From the NCBI GenBank assembly GCA_037576215.1, contig JBANDB010000001.1, positions 868,001 through 932,000 on the forward strand: a stretch of 64,000 nt of DNA. Reading direction: 5' to 3'. Below, one piece after another: positions 11,431 to 22,185 of this stretch. Numbering within the stretch: the first letter of the stretch is position 1; each line of letters starts with the position of its first letter. Both the position numbers and the translations under genes were made by a program. Below the pieces are notes generated by a model. The model ran no database searches. It saw only the letters and a list, made by a program, of their open reading frames with translations, and was not told the origin of the DNA. The stretch comes from Armillaria gallica (Eukaryota; Basidiomycota; Agaricomycetes; Agaricales; Physalacriaceae).

Positions 11431-14188
11431 TTTAGGCTGACTGAAGCTGAGTTAGATGGTCGAGTTGACACTCTGAGTTGAAAGCTCGAGAGCTAATTTT
11501 GCATCATTGTTAAAGTTTTCACAACAGACCGTCAAAGTCCGCTCATGGTCCAGAAGGTAGTATCCTGATGCACCGATACCCTTTGTTTCTTTGGATTCTT
11601 CGTGTTCTACATCACTTGTGTATAAGCCAGTTGAGTGGGAAGAGAGATCGTACGATGTATAACCTGTTGGAAAGAACGAATGACTGTTAGGCGTCAGGTC
11701 AGATAACGTGAGGGCAAGGATGACTAACCGGCGTATGATACATACCAGATAATTATCTGTCTTTTGTATGTACATAACCACCGTATTACGCGCTCGTTTC
11801 GACAAGAGCAGCCAATAGTCAAATGATACAAATTGATATGAGATAGTCCGTGACAGTGTAAAGATCTCGGATGCCGTCTTCCGTTATATTCTGGCAACTC
11901 GAAGCGTCCTTTGGTATGTGATGCTGAGCTGCGCGCGAACGATTGAAGAGGGATAGTGAAAGTGAAACTAAAACGATTTCATAAGGGATGGTCAAAGCGA
12001 GCTGCTTGCAGATAAGGCATGCCTAATGTAGCCCCAGTCAGTTACACATTTTTACAGATTACAATGAAGCCATACGTACCCGTCAAGACCACTAGTAATG
12101 CCGAACCCTCTCCGGGGTATCGACAGAGAATGCAGACCTTTGACAAGGTCCCAGTTACGACCGGAAAAAGATCGGCTAGTCGCAACTTGACTTGTATCGT
12201 TGCTATACGAGGAGCGGACTATAGCATAGCATCGGTAAAACAGCGAAGAACCGGAGGTTATACCACAGTTGTCCCATAATTTGGGAGCATTAGTGGGGTA
12301 GGCCGAGGGGAAACCTGGAGCTAACATCAGGCGAAGGACGCCAACCTCCGCTTGAGAACAAGGATGGTATCTTGGCGAGCTTGTAGTGTACACCCCCTTT
12401 GGGCTGTAACGAGCGAAGGGACGCACGCGAGGATGTGACTAAGGTCTTATGCGTCCAGCGTCCGAAGACCCTTCGTCGCTTCCTCTTGGATAGCACATTC
12501 TCGTGACTCTCTTGCGCGTGCTACTTCCTCGCCGAAGTTGTAGAAGGTGGGACTACGGGGTTCTAATGCGTTCTTCAATAACGGAGCGTTGAGAATCCCG
12601 CGAGAAGGAGGTGTGGTGCTCGATTCGCAGGTGCGGACACTCCTTGTCTGAGGTTTATTCTCCTGCAACCGTCCTAGCGTACAAAATCTCCGACAATAAT
12701 GTTGTCGCGGTGAGCGGGACGTCACGTAGAAGAGCGCTGACATCTAATCCTTGGTCTATTTGCAACTATTAGATACGCTTTCTTGGGACCGGTAATAGAG
12801 AAATGTACGGACATTGGTATATAAGTGGGCTTTAACACCTTAAATGAACGATATCGGGGAGTTGTGGTGCCGTATGCCATTTGCCACCGTCAGATTAGAA
12901 AGATCGATCTGTGGCAGTTAGCTTGAAAATCAGCAGAGCAGAATAAATAACGACGTACAGGGATAAAAAAACATCTTCTGCTGGTGGATTTGGGAATTGC
13001 GGAGTCAGAAATTTTCTCCTGACGCATGTGCTTTGACTGCTTTCGAGGACAGTCTTTGTGGACACTGAATTCGATGTGAGCCAAAGTGTATGAGCTAGCA
13101 CATTTAACGAAACGAACCTCCTCCCCATAGCCGCTTCGTTTCATGGCGGCATGCTGGGCGGAGATAGACTAGAATCATGGCACCATTCTCGTATCTCAGC
13201 TGGCGAAAATCTGCAAAAGAATGATTTCCCAGTAAGAAAGTAATATGTACCTGGGGCTAGCGATGCGTGTGTATCGCCGCGCGGATATACGGTGCGATTT
13301 ACGCTCAACGACGATGCCTTTCCTCCTTTGCAAGATACGACGCGTGATGAGATACACATTCGCTCGTTTGCGATGCTTCGTCTGCCACACAGAAGGTAAC
13401 TCCTCTTTCTCGTGTATTCTTCAATCGTTACTCACAAACACTCCCGCCTGATATATCCCTATATGAGTTGCTGCTTCATCTCGCTGACAGTTATGCCGTT
13501 AGCGTGGGCCTTTGCGTCATCCTGCGACGCCTGTTCGTCCACCATGACTCAATACGCAGGCAGATTGGAGCGTACGAAGCAATTGAAGACTCCCATGAGC
13601 TTCGGAGACAGGATTCACGGCATCGGACCAGGAGGTGCCTGTATGATAACTTCAGTTAACGGGTTTCATACTGGGAAGAAAAAGGCGCACCGCCGTTCCT
13701 CCGTCCCGATTGTGTGTGCGGTTCATGTTTTTGCGTCAGTCGCGAGCTGAACATTTTGAAAAGGCTATGTTGATACAGTCGGGTTGTGCGATGAGTATTG
13801 AGCGCGAGCGCTTGAGCGGAAGCCTTATGTTTCCGTGATGGTAAGAAAGTGGAAGTTCGGCAAATGCCGCTGCTAACTTTACCTTATTACAGGTGCTCAA
13901 AGTAACAAAGATGCCATATCTAAGGCTTTCGTGCGCAGAACTAGTGACTTGGTCGATTCAACTGATTCCTCGGGCCTAACTTAGCTTATTCTTTTGGAGT
14001 CTCTCGCCATTCGATCTGACCCGACCGGTGCGTGGACCACACCACCATAGATCGGATCGACTTCCTTCGTATCACCGGTGCAAAGACCGTCGATGGTCTC
14101 CCGATACTAGTATCCCCCTGAATCGCTGCAGCTGTTCTATAAAATGCGGGCAAAGCTATGGTCTCTGTACTAGTCGCAGCACTGAAGC

Positions 14189-14981
14189 ATGATTACTCTC
14201 TACGATCTCCCCTCCAAGGTAGCGGATTCTCCGGGAACTATGACCATCTGGCGGGCGAGGTACGTGTGCGGGAACTTAAATCACAGGTGCATAACTCACC
14301 GTTCACCTTTGTAGGTACTGCCTAAATCTCAAAAACCTCCCATACCAGACGGTCTATGTCGAGATCCCTGATATTGAGGCTCTCGCAAAGAAGATCGGGG
14401 CTGCACCCACCGGCTTACATCCCGACGGAGTGTCACCCAAATATACGGTCCCCATTATCCAAGACCACTCCACGGGTGCCGTAGTCTCCAACTCGCCTGC
14501 CATAGCCGCCTATCTTGACAAGACCTACCCTTCCTCTGGTCCCGTGCTCATCCCTGCCGGGACGATGACCCTTCAGCTCGCCTTTACCGACGCAGTCAAT
14601 GAAGCCTTCGAGCATCTCCGGGTGCCTCTGTTCTATACGGATTTTGTTATGAAGATGAACGACCGGACGACAGTGTACATGAGAGAAAAGCTTGCTGGAA
14701 TTTATACATTGACGGCCCTACAGGGCGAAGAACGGGACAAAATGTGGGGGACCACGAAAGAGAACCTTGGGAAGATGAACAAGTGGTTCGAAGGAAGCGA
14801 GGGTGACTTCGTTATGGGAAAAGAACCTTGTTTCGCCGACACGGTGATTAGCGCGTTTCTTTGGTTGATTAGGAGCACGGTTGGAGAAGAAAGCGAAGAA
14901 TGGAAGGATATCGCTACTTGGAACGACGGAAGATGGGGAAAGCACCTAGATAGCTTTAAGCCGTATGAAATTGTTGCGTAG
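14189..14981 (+). CDS. Glutathione S-transferase, GSTFuA/etherase-like, copy B
   Basis: Exons 14189-14259 and 14315-14981 give 245 aa with the same splice sites as copy A. The thioredoxin-like domain, Pro70 and the helical domain are preserved. Differences from A include Ile instead of Thr at residue 20, directly before the invariant Trp21 near the expected catalytic loop, and a cluster of replacements around residues 125-135 (FYTDFVMKMNDRTTV). Residues 82-84 are SNS, as in A and C. All changes leave the frame open, so the gene seems to be under some constraint while its neighbours in the unit decay. A role in conjugation or de-glutathionylation of small aromatic compounds is inferred from family only. 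Confidence 0.87.
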
Positions 14982-15192
14982 GCAGTATACAGGCTTCCCC
15001 CTCGTCAATTGTAACTTTGCCGTTCTTTCTTGAATGCCATTGTCCTTCACGAATTGATTTTCTCGACGCAAAGGCTGTGCGGTGGTAACCAGGCAGTGAT
15101 TACTCACTCGGACGATTCGAAAGCTTCAAATGAGTTCTGAGCACTCAAGGCGAGTAGAAACGATGGTGTGCGTATCTACACAAGGCCGGGAT

Positions 15193-15530
15193 TCAATCCT
15201 CGATCCACCACATCCATGTCAGCAACAGAATAAAGCACGATTCTGCCATGCTGAGCGGCCTACGCATCACCAGTTCCACTACCATGACTTCGAGACAGCA
15301 AACCACTCTGTACAATATCATGATGGTGTATACAGCAGGGGCTGGACGCGCCATTAATGCGAGATGGTTCCCAACGCACTTCATTGTGTGTATTTGAACG
15401 AGACCGAATGTAGTATGTTTGGGGCTACACTTCAGCGTATGTTATGAAGACGCAGAGAGGTGGTATTAGGAGTAGCTTCGCACTGCGCCTGAGTAGGTAG
15501 AACAGCCCTGCAAGTAAGGTAGGTATAGAT
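15193..15530 (-). pseudogene. Membrane-protein remnant, paralog 1, copy B
   Basis: This is the equivalent of 4178-4534. The minus strand keeps TIMILYRVVCCLEVMVVELV and MRRPLSMAESCFILLLTWMW, matching the last two membrane helices of the gene at 20820-21188. The upstream hydrophobic segment is in another frame. Treated as decayed. Confidence 0.45.
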
Positions 15531-16408
15531 GAAGCTGCGCGATGACGATGCACATACTAATCATGTCCCAATAGGTCAATATTTCCAGAATGATAGAATC
15601 AGTTGGGTCCGAGTTGACTATAAGCACAAAGCTACCATGACACTAGATGATCCGTAGTAGAAACTTGAGAGTGGAAATCCGAAACTTACGCATTTTCGTA
15701 CTGGTGGCCGCGGCAAGACGTTTTGTGGGGGCGCGCGTTTGCCGCGTGTTTGGTGAAAACATAAGAAGGGTAGATATGAGGCTCAGCGACGTTCGAACAT
15801 GTTGGTGAATAAAAGGTTCTGTTGCTTCATGACAAAAGACAGCGACTTTTTCGATCAAGACTGGCACCCGTGGAATGAATCGTGCCCAGATTAGCGTCAC
15901 GGACTCTCCAAGCTGCTAAGAAAACAGCTATCTGCGATAGTACCTATCGCTTCGCGTTTGTAAATATAATAGATATGGATGAAACCTTCCGGCGTACAAT
16001 GCGGGGTTTATCAGCTCATCTCCGTCGACATATACCAAGGAAAAATGCGACGACGAGACTGATGTCATTCATAGCCGCAGTGCTGCTTACTATGCCATCG
16101 ATGAAAGGAGAGCAGGAAATTGTCCAACGAGAAAATGGGTAACAGAAGAGGGTTCGCGATTTAGGCTCCGTTCTTGATATTGATTACAGACGCTATGGAC
16201 AAGTCCTGGCTGAGAAGTAGTGTACTGGACGACTGTGAAGCACAAATACGTATGTCGAACCACTTGCACGGATATTCTCCCAAAAATTGTAAACAAGCAA
16301 CCCCAGCAATGCCCACAGCGGTCTGCGTCGCGCGGGTCTCACTGCGTCACGGTAATCATGTGATCGTGATCTGGGGCGGCTCCCAAGGATTCCGATTCAG
16401 CTGCATAG

Positions 16409-17700
16409 TTATGCAGATACTGGTAGGAAAAGTCGGATATTGTCAATTAATGACGGGCTGTGAACATACCCAGTTTCGGCTCCCCATATTGGAATGGTGG
16501 TGTCCAGACCCAGAAGCGATATGCACCCCATCCAACACGACAGAAATAGTGTCCCCGCAAGACATGTATGCACTGGCCCGTACCGACGTCCCATACCTAG
16601 ACATAGATTAGAGCATGTACAACAGAGAAAGGTCGCACGAACCCGATATGTATGATCAATGGCGGCCCAATTCCCATGGACACCTCACGCTATCATGATG
16701 CCCAGCCAGCACTCTTAGCATCTTCCCTCCATGCATATCCCGCACGCCCAAGGTCAAATCCCGCGATCCGCTAGCCGAAATCGGTCGATTCTGCAGTATC
16801 TCGTTGCATCGAATCGTCAATGTATGACCATGCAAGACGTATATGCAGCATCCCGACTTTATATCCCAGACCCGTATCGCCTTGTCGCAGTCTCCGCTGA
16901 CAATGAGCGAATTTGGCTGGCCCCAGAGTCCTTCATATGCACCGCAGACCCCAAAATGAGGGTTCTCAATGCCGTCTTCTTTGACTTCGTCTTCCTCGCC
17001 TCGACTCTCTAAACCAAGGCGACTCGCAGTATTCCATTCCTTATCCGTCATCAAACTCTCTTCCGTCCTCCTCCTCCCTCCGCAACTGACTACGCACACC
17101 CCCAAACGCCGAATTCGTGGCCCACGAGCGTCCGAATCAAGCCACCCATACGGGTGCTAAAACCGTGTATTGGCGAGTTTAGCACCATCACCCAGTCATC
17201 ATCCAGAACAATGGAGGTGATGAGGCCATTCATTGGGTTGACTACCGACACATGATGAGCACGAAGTAAGTGGCCGCCGCGGGGCCAGTTTATCACTGGA
17301 GTATTCGTAAATTATGCAATAGATATGAGAGAAGAGAGAACTCACCAGTCAAGCACGAGTACCTGAAATGGGATTTGTAGGTAAACAGAAGGGCGAAGAG
17401 GAAGATGACGACGTGTGTCTGTGTTTTCTCTTTCCCTGCCTCCAAGTTTCGTCCTTCTCATCCCGTATCACTCTCTGCGCTGGGGCGCCAAACTCCCAGA
17501 GCCTACACATCCGCCTCCACCAACTTCCTCCAATGTCGTGAAGCTCTTCCCGGCGTCTTTGGACCATCCACCCAGCTCAAAATATGTAACGCCGGCACTG
17601 GTGGGAGGCAGTATAGGAAATCGCGTTTGAGCAAGGGCGACATCGTCGCGGATATATACCGTGAGCAGTTCGTGGGAGTGCAAGTGGAAAGCAACGCAGA
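16409..17700 (-). pseudogene. F-box/WD40 repeat protein (Cdc4/Fbw7-like) remnant, copy B
   Basis: From 17694 down the minus strand reads an F-box (RDFLYCLPPVPALHILSWVD, GPKTPGRASRHWRKLVEADV), then IRTLVGHEFGVWG at about 17110, then the longest surviving WD40 piece at 16656-17105 (SGDCDKAIRVWDIKSGCCIY, LHGHTLTIRC, GSRDLTLGVRD, VLAGHHDSVR), and LDTTIPIWGAETGY near 16470. The blades follow Cdc4/Fbw7 order. Frame breaks separate the F-box, the GHEFGVWG blade and the later blades, and no intron signals repair them. An intact F-box/WD40 protein would recruit phosphorylated substrates to an SCF ubiquitin ligase; this copy probably does not. Confidence 0.7.
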
Positions 17701-18552
17701 GATGTATTGACGTCAGAGAGTCGGTATTTGTGGGAATAGGAACAAGGTCATCACGACATTTGGTGGTCCAGGCGACGCTACAGGCATGTACTGTCGGCTG
17801 ATTCTGCATGAATCCCGAGTAGACTGGCCCTGCTGCATCATACGAGTCCTCCATGCTGAAAGATATAAAGAATCCTGCAGTTGCGATGAGCCGTTTGATC
17901 CCGAAATCGCTGGTGAAGAAAAGGAGCAGTCTGTAGTAAATGAATCTGTCCGCGGTATCGGTTATTGAAAGATGAGATTGCCTGAGCCTCGACGAGCTAA
18001 GCGTAGGGAGTGGAAGGACTGGCAGCCCTCGTCAGCGGCGACATGGAGGTCCTGGGGATAAACGAGCATCAGGATCGGGAGGATGGGGATGGAAGCGGGC
18101 CCGGTCATTGTCGTTGTCGGACATCGAGGCCCCGATCTTTGCTTCCCAAAAGAACCTCGCTACACACGCCGCCGTTATCATCGTCGTCACCGTCAAGCTC
18201 CCAGATACGCTGCAGGACGAGCGTATGAGCTCATGGTCCCAAATGACTTCTGATATTCCTTATCCCTACCAATTCGGTGTCCTTTTGGTTCGCTGCGATT
18301 AGGACCGATATCCGTGTGGGGGAAAGCGGCAGTGTTTACCTGCCGTCTTTCAGCCAAAATCACCCAACAGCAGCGACTTTCGTGCGAAAAACCCCAGCCC
18401 AACCATGGTCCTTCTAAAAATGGCTCAAATTTTTGAGATCCGGATTGTCTGCAACACAGCTTTCAGCGATCAAAACGTCCTATTAACCCCTAACTGTTGC
18501 CACACCACCACCTTTCATACCTTTTCACAACTTTTTGATCTCTTCAAGTATA

Positions 18553-19216
18553 ATGCCAGAAGACAATCAACATTCGAACGGCAAATGGAACCAAATAGCC
18601 ATCGCCGTTCTGTCATCTGCTAATATGGGTACAGGCGTGTACATACTAGCTCTCATATTTGTTTCCGTCTACCCTCTCGCATACGCCCTTCTTCCACCTC
18701 TCAAACCCAGCTCGGCAGTCAAGATCTTCAAGGATACCGTCAAGGTCACGATTACATACTATAATGAGCACGAGAGTCTGCTGGATGGTAACGTCAATAT
18801 TGGCAGGGTCAACGAGTAACGTTCTCCATTACTCCCCTTGCTCAGTGACGTCTAATGAACTCCACTAGACTTCGAATTGAGGCCTTGACGCTCAAAGAGA
18901 AGCACTTCCAAGCACACCAAAGGCTCTCGTTGACGAGCGTTTCTTCTTGGGTTCGCTACGCGAATAACGGGAGGAAGATCTGGGTGACAGCACGAGGGTA
19001 TCAACAAGAAATCGATGGGTTGAAGGAAGAACTCAAGGTACAGCGTCTGCATTGTTGTCAATACATGGTCCACTGATTATGCGTTAGATGGCAGTATTAC
19101 AGGCGAAGAAGGGTCGAGCTCGAGCTGCCATAGGGCGCCAAGAGGTCCTCAATGGCCAAGATGGAGGCGACGCCTTGTCGGCGAACAGGTCGGAAGGCCC
19201 CGACTCAATTGTGTGA
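18553..19216 (+). CDS. Small one-TM coiled-coil protein, intact copy B
   Basis: Three exons, 18553-18815, 18869-19037 and 19088-19216, join in frame to 186 aa; introns are 53 and 50 nt with GT-AG ends. Residues about 31-50 form one hydrophobic helix (YILALIFVSVYPLAYALLPP). After the conserved PPLKPSSAVKIFKDTVK segment comes a charged helical part rich in Glu, Lys and Gln with heptad-like spacing (EALTLKEKHFQAHQRLSL, YQQEIDGLKEELK), then a polar tail ending DSIV. This suggests a membrane-anchored coiled-coil protein. No known family was recognised; it may be lineage-specific. That both B and C can be spliced into full frames with a shared C-terminal D(S/A)IV is the main evidence that the gene is real. 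Copy A has lost it through a nonsense codon. Confidence 0.65.
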
Positions 19217-19634
19217 GGAATTGTAAGCCGAATCTGTGTCGTGATTCCCGCACGTTGATCTTTGTGCTCCAGGTGTACCGCATCGCTGTCCTCTATCCAA
19301 ATTTGTATCTCCTCCATGCTTTCGTTGCTTTCCAGTTGTCAATACATGCTCTGACTTGTTCCATTTAAGTTACGATGACCCTTGGGTGTACCGATCGTTG
19401 AAAGTGGGAATACGCGTATGTTTCGATCCCTCTAAAACAGGCTAATGAGCAAAGAGAATGTTGACCACAAGAGACACGAACATAACATCTGACCAACATC
19501 AGCATCATCACCGATCATTGACAAAGCGCAGGAGTAGGGAAAGTACCGGCTATCAAACTTGTGACCGGACTGCATACGACTGGACCTCGCGTCATAGGAC
19601 GATCCAACCAATCCACAGGGAGTACAGTTGGGCG

Positions 19635-20115
19635 TTTCCAACGCTCGCAAGACACGCCCTTTCACCTGTGCAAGTCGTCCGTCGCAGATTCGCTCTCCTT
19701 CCCCAACGAGCTCTTTCGAGTTCCTATTCGTGCCGTTTCAGCTCCCAGGCGCCTGCCGCCTCTTCAACCTCCCTGAACATATTGGATAAGAGCAACTCTT
19801 TGTTGAACGATGTAGACGTCCGAAGAGGCCAATCAACAGCACACGTTAGAGGAGAATGTCAAAAACCTCGTCAGCACAGTGGCAGTGGCGATTGGAAGCT
19901 TTGATTGAGCTCAAGAAGAGCGTGCATTTCGAGACAAGTGAAACCTTGACGACTTTGTGACGTTCTCGAGTGACCATGCTCGCCAGTGGCAGACATCAAG
20001 AGCATTGGTATTGAATACAGGAGGCTGTCGTCAGAAGAACTTATGGAACGGAGGAGCCATTGGTCAAGGATGATGCGTCCGTGTTGAGTTTGAATATGAA
20101 ACACTGTTGTCATGA
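19635..20115 (+). pseudogene. Possible mitochondrial-presequence protein remnant, copy B
   Basis: Leader LARHALSPVQVVRRRFALLP and then TSLNILDKSNSLLNDVDVR match copies A and C. The frame is lost after about 19845, where an extra base turns the STATLEENVK segment of copy C into an unrelated sequence. Considered decayed. Confidence 0.45.
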
Positions 20116-20819
20116 TTATGTAATAGAGGCGCCTTTGCCTTATAAGGTCGCCGAACTTTTACTGAGTACCGCGTTGGTACCGCGGTTGGTTAATCCCAGC
20201 GGATATATCTATCTTCACTACCCGAAGTAGATGCGCCTTCCTTTCATGTGTAATACTTAACTAAATTGGAGTTGTATCTGCCTCAAATTGTTTCTTGATT
20301 GTTCTTGCCAGTCAGATCGCGACACAAAATACAGAAGCTGAACGAAGTGGCTACGAGATTCCATCTGACATATCTTCCAGAAAACATCGCATCGGAGGTT
20401 TTGAAGCGGGTTGAAATATGTCTTCGTAAATTTCATTCGATTTGGTGAAGTGACCTGCACGACTACAACGAGACATGGGAATAAGCGTATCTATTATATG
20501 GGGTCCTGTAATAGTGCAAATGGTATGCTATATCGGCACGACGAAATACAGGCGGCGCATACCAATAAACCAATCAAGTTGGTACCCTGATAGAATCTGT
20601 GTGCGTCTCTTTCTAACCGCGTCCTTCTTAAAGCTTACACGTAATTGACAACAGAACAGAAGTTTTGTAGTCACCAGACGATGGACGATGCCAAGAGCAA
20701 GCCCTTATCGAAACATCTACTTGCGATTACGTCTCCATCATCATCATCGTCGCCTACTTATCTACTGGAGGGACATGAGAATTAACAAAAGAATTATATG
20801 CTGAAGGCCGGATACGGAA

Positions 20820-21290
20820 TTACAAGCCGTCTGCTCTTCCAATTAACCAGGTCAACACTGCTTCACCAATGTGCAGCGACCCATGGACGACTAGTTCCAA
20901 TAATAGAATTTCGGGTTTGTAAAGCGAGAAACGCCAGAGCATAATGGTAGTGTGGGAAATCATTACGATTGACATCATGCGAGAGGCACTGGTGATGATG
21001 AATCTGGTTCCGATGAGAATACTCCTGGGAAAACCCCCTTCGAGCCCATTTAGTATGTCTGGGATTGAAGGCCAGATATCGAGGTGCGTCAACAAGGCAC
21101 AAAAAACTAGCGCAGCGAGCAACTTGATGAGATCGGCTCGACAGAATTTCCCTGGAACAAAGAAAGACACGGTTAATGGATAGAACAAAGCGGAGTGAAG
21201 CTGTACTTACTGATTTCTTCCCAGTAGATATGTGTGACAGTACATCCAACGAATGTGCAGGTCACAGCTATTCGTAGAGCTGCTAACAGC
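20820..21290 (-). CDS. Multi-pass membrane protein, paralog 2, 3' exons, copy B
   Basis: Same exon pair as in copy A, with the stop at 20820 and the GTAAGT...TTCCAG intron at about 21210-21150. The hydrophobic helices and ELVVHGSLHIGEAVLTWL are preserved, and LDIWPSIPDILNGLEGG is the uninterrupted wording. The 651-bp MITE at 21535-22185 lies 5' of this gene on its own strand, in what would be its upstream exons, intron or promoter. Whether the gene is still expressed is open. Confidence 0.5.
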
Positions 21291-21534
21291 TTTAGGCTGA
21301 CTGAAGCTGAGTTAGGTGGTCGAGTTGACACTCTGAGTTGAAAGCTCGAGAGCTAACTTTGCATCATTGTTAAAGTTTTCACAACAGACCGTCAAAGTCC
21401 GCTCGCGGTCCAGAAGGTAGTATCCTGGTGCATCGATACCCCTTGTTTCTCTGAATTCTTCCTGTTCTACATCACTTGTGTATAAGTCAGTGTGGAGGAG
21501 TAGGAAGAGAGATCGTACGATATACAGTGTACTA

Positions 21535-22185
21535 CGGGTCCTTGGGACATAACAATGGTAATCCCCGAATAGTGCTACATTAAATTAGTTCTGAGGCCTA
21601 AATCTTTTTAAGACGATACTAGGACATCTTACAAGCGAGGATGTGTAAGTATTTTGCGGACAAGCCAAGGTGTTCAGCAGAATAAATTCAATCTTTGTAG
21701 CAGGTCCCAAATGGCTCGTTATGGGTCCTTGGGACACCTGTGACACTGTGTGACACGGCTCGCGGAAACACCGGATCGATCTCTCCGAGGCCTATTTGAT
21801 GTCACGCTTGTGGCTCAAATGTGCCCCATCCGACAAATCGCAGTCTGGAGGGACGAGTCTCAGCCCAAATCCTTGGCTACAAGGGGCAAAGTTATAGCCA
21901 ATGGTATGACTTACTCAAAAGAAGCATTATTTTTGGTTATAATTCATGTTGTAAACCAGTAGTCTTCGAATGAAAGTTGTCTCTTGCCAAATTGAGCAAT
22001 TTTGTGATGTATCACAATCTCTACCTCGCGCAATTCTCAGTCGTTCGGCCTGAAACTTTTGGAGGATGTTCAAAATATATAAAGGAAGATCCATGTCAAT
22101 TTTGGTACGACTCCGTCCGTAGGGACTGAAGCTATTTCCATTTGTCCCAAGGAACCTTGATGTCCCAAGGACCCGTAGTACACTG
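21535..22185. mobile_element. Tc1/mariner-like non-autonomous element (MITE)
   Basis: The ends are a perfect 26-bp terminal inverted repeat: CAGTGTACTACGGGTCC... starts at 21535 and its reverse complement ends at 22185. Each end is followed directly by TA. The matching place after copy A (around 11654) is the uninterrupted sequence with a single TA (GATGTATAACC), so the element inserted at a TA and duplicated it, as Tc1/mariner elements do. It is 651 bp, A/T-rich and has no transposase frame; its longest open frame (21750-21962, 70 codons) has no recognised domain. An extra internal copy of the GGGTCCTTGGGACA end motif lies near 21723. Confidence 0.88.

Larger units (their letters stand above)
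1190..11470 (+). repeat. Tandem segmental duplication, copy A
   Basis: First of three direct copies of a unit of about 10 kb. It aligns throughout with about 12240-21340. The match is weakest from 1190 to 2400 and strong from about 2400, where long stretches are nearly identical. The same features occur in the same order and strand in all three copies: GST at 3174, membrane pseudogene at 4178, F-box/WD40 remnant at 5398-6622, TM/coiled-coil gene at 7991, mitochondrial-like remnant near 9830 and membrane gene at 10962. Copy A has one local tandem duplication near 8.4-9.8 kb that B and C lack. The unit end is set at the motif around 11459-11480, after which copy C loses similarity. Confidence 0.85.
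11471..21345 (+). repeat. Tandem segmental duplication, copy B
   Basis: Second direct copy. The GST start codon lies 11015 bp after that of copy A and 10520 bp before that of copy C; differences in period come from local insertions and deletions. The stretch 11471-13400, before the GST, is also present in copy C (about 21345-23900) and has no convincing gene: the longest open frames (for example 12019-12279 and its partner 22537-22797) are conserved only as much as the surrounding DNA. Confidence 0.85.

Noticed and set aside
12019..12279. 86-codon open frame conserved at 22537-22797
   Set aside because: Conserved only at the level of the surrounding duplicated DNA, with changes at all codon positions and no domain.
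13412..13750. 112-codon plus-strand frame (YMSCCFISLTV...) shared by the three copies
   Set aside because: Overlaps two other frames that are equally conserved, has no start context or splice evidence, and the minus strand carries the mini-frame instead.
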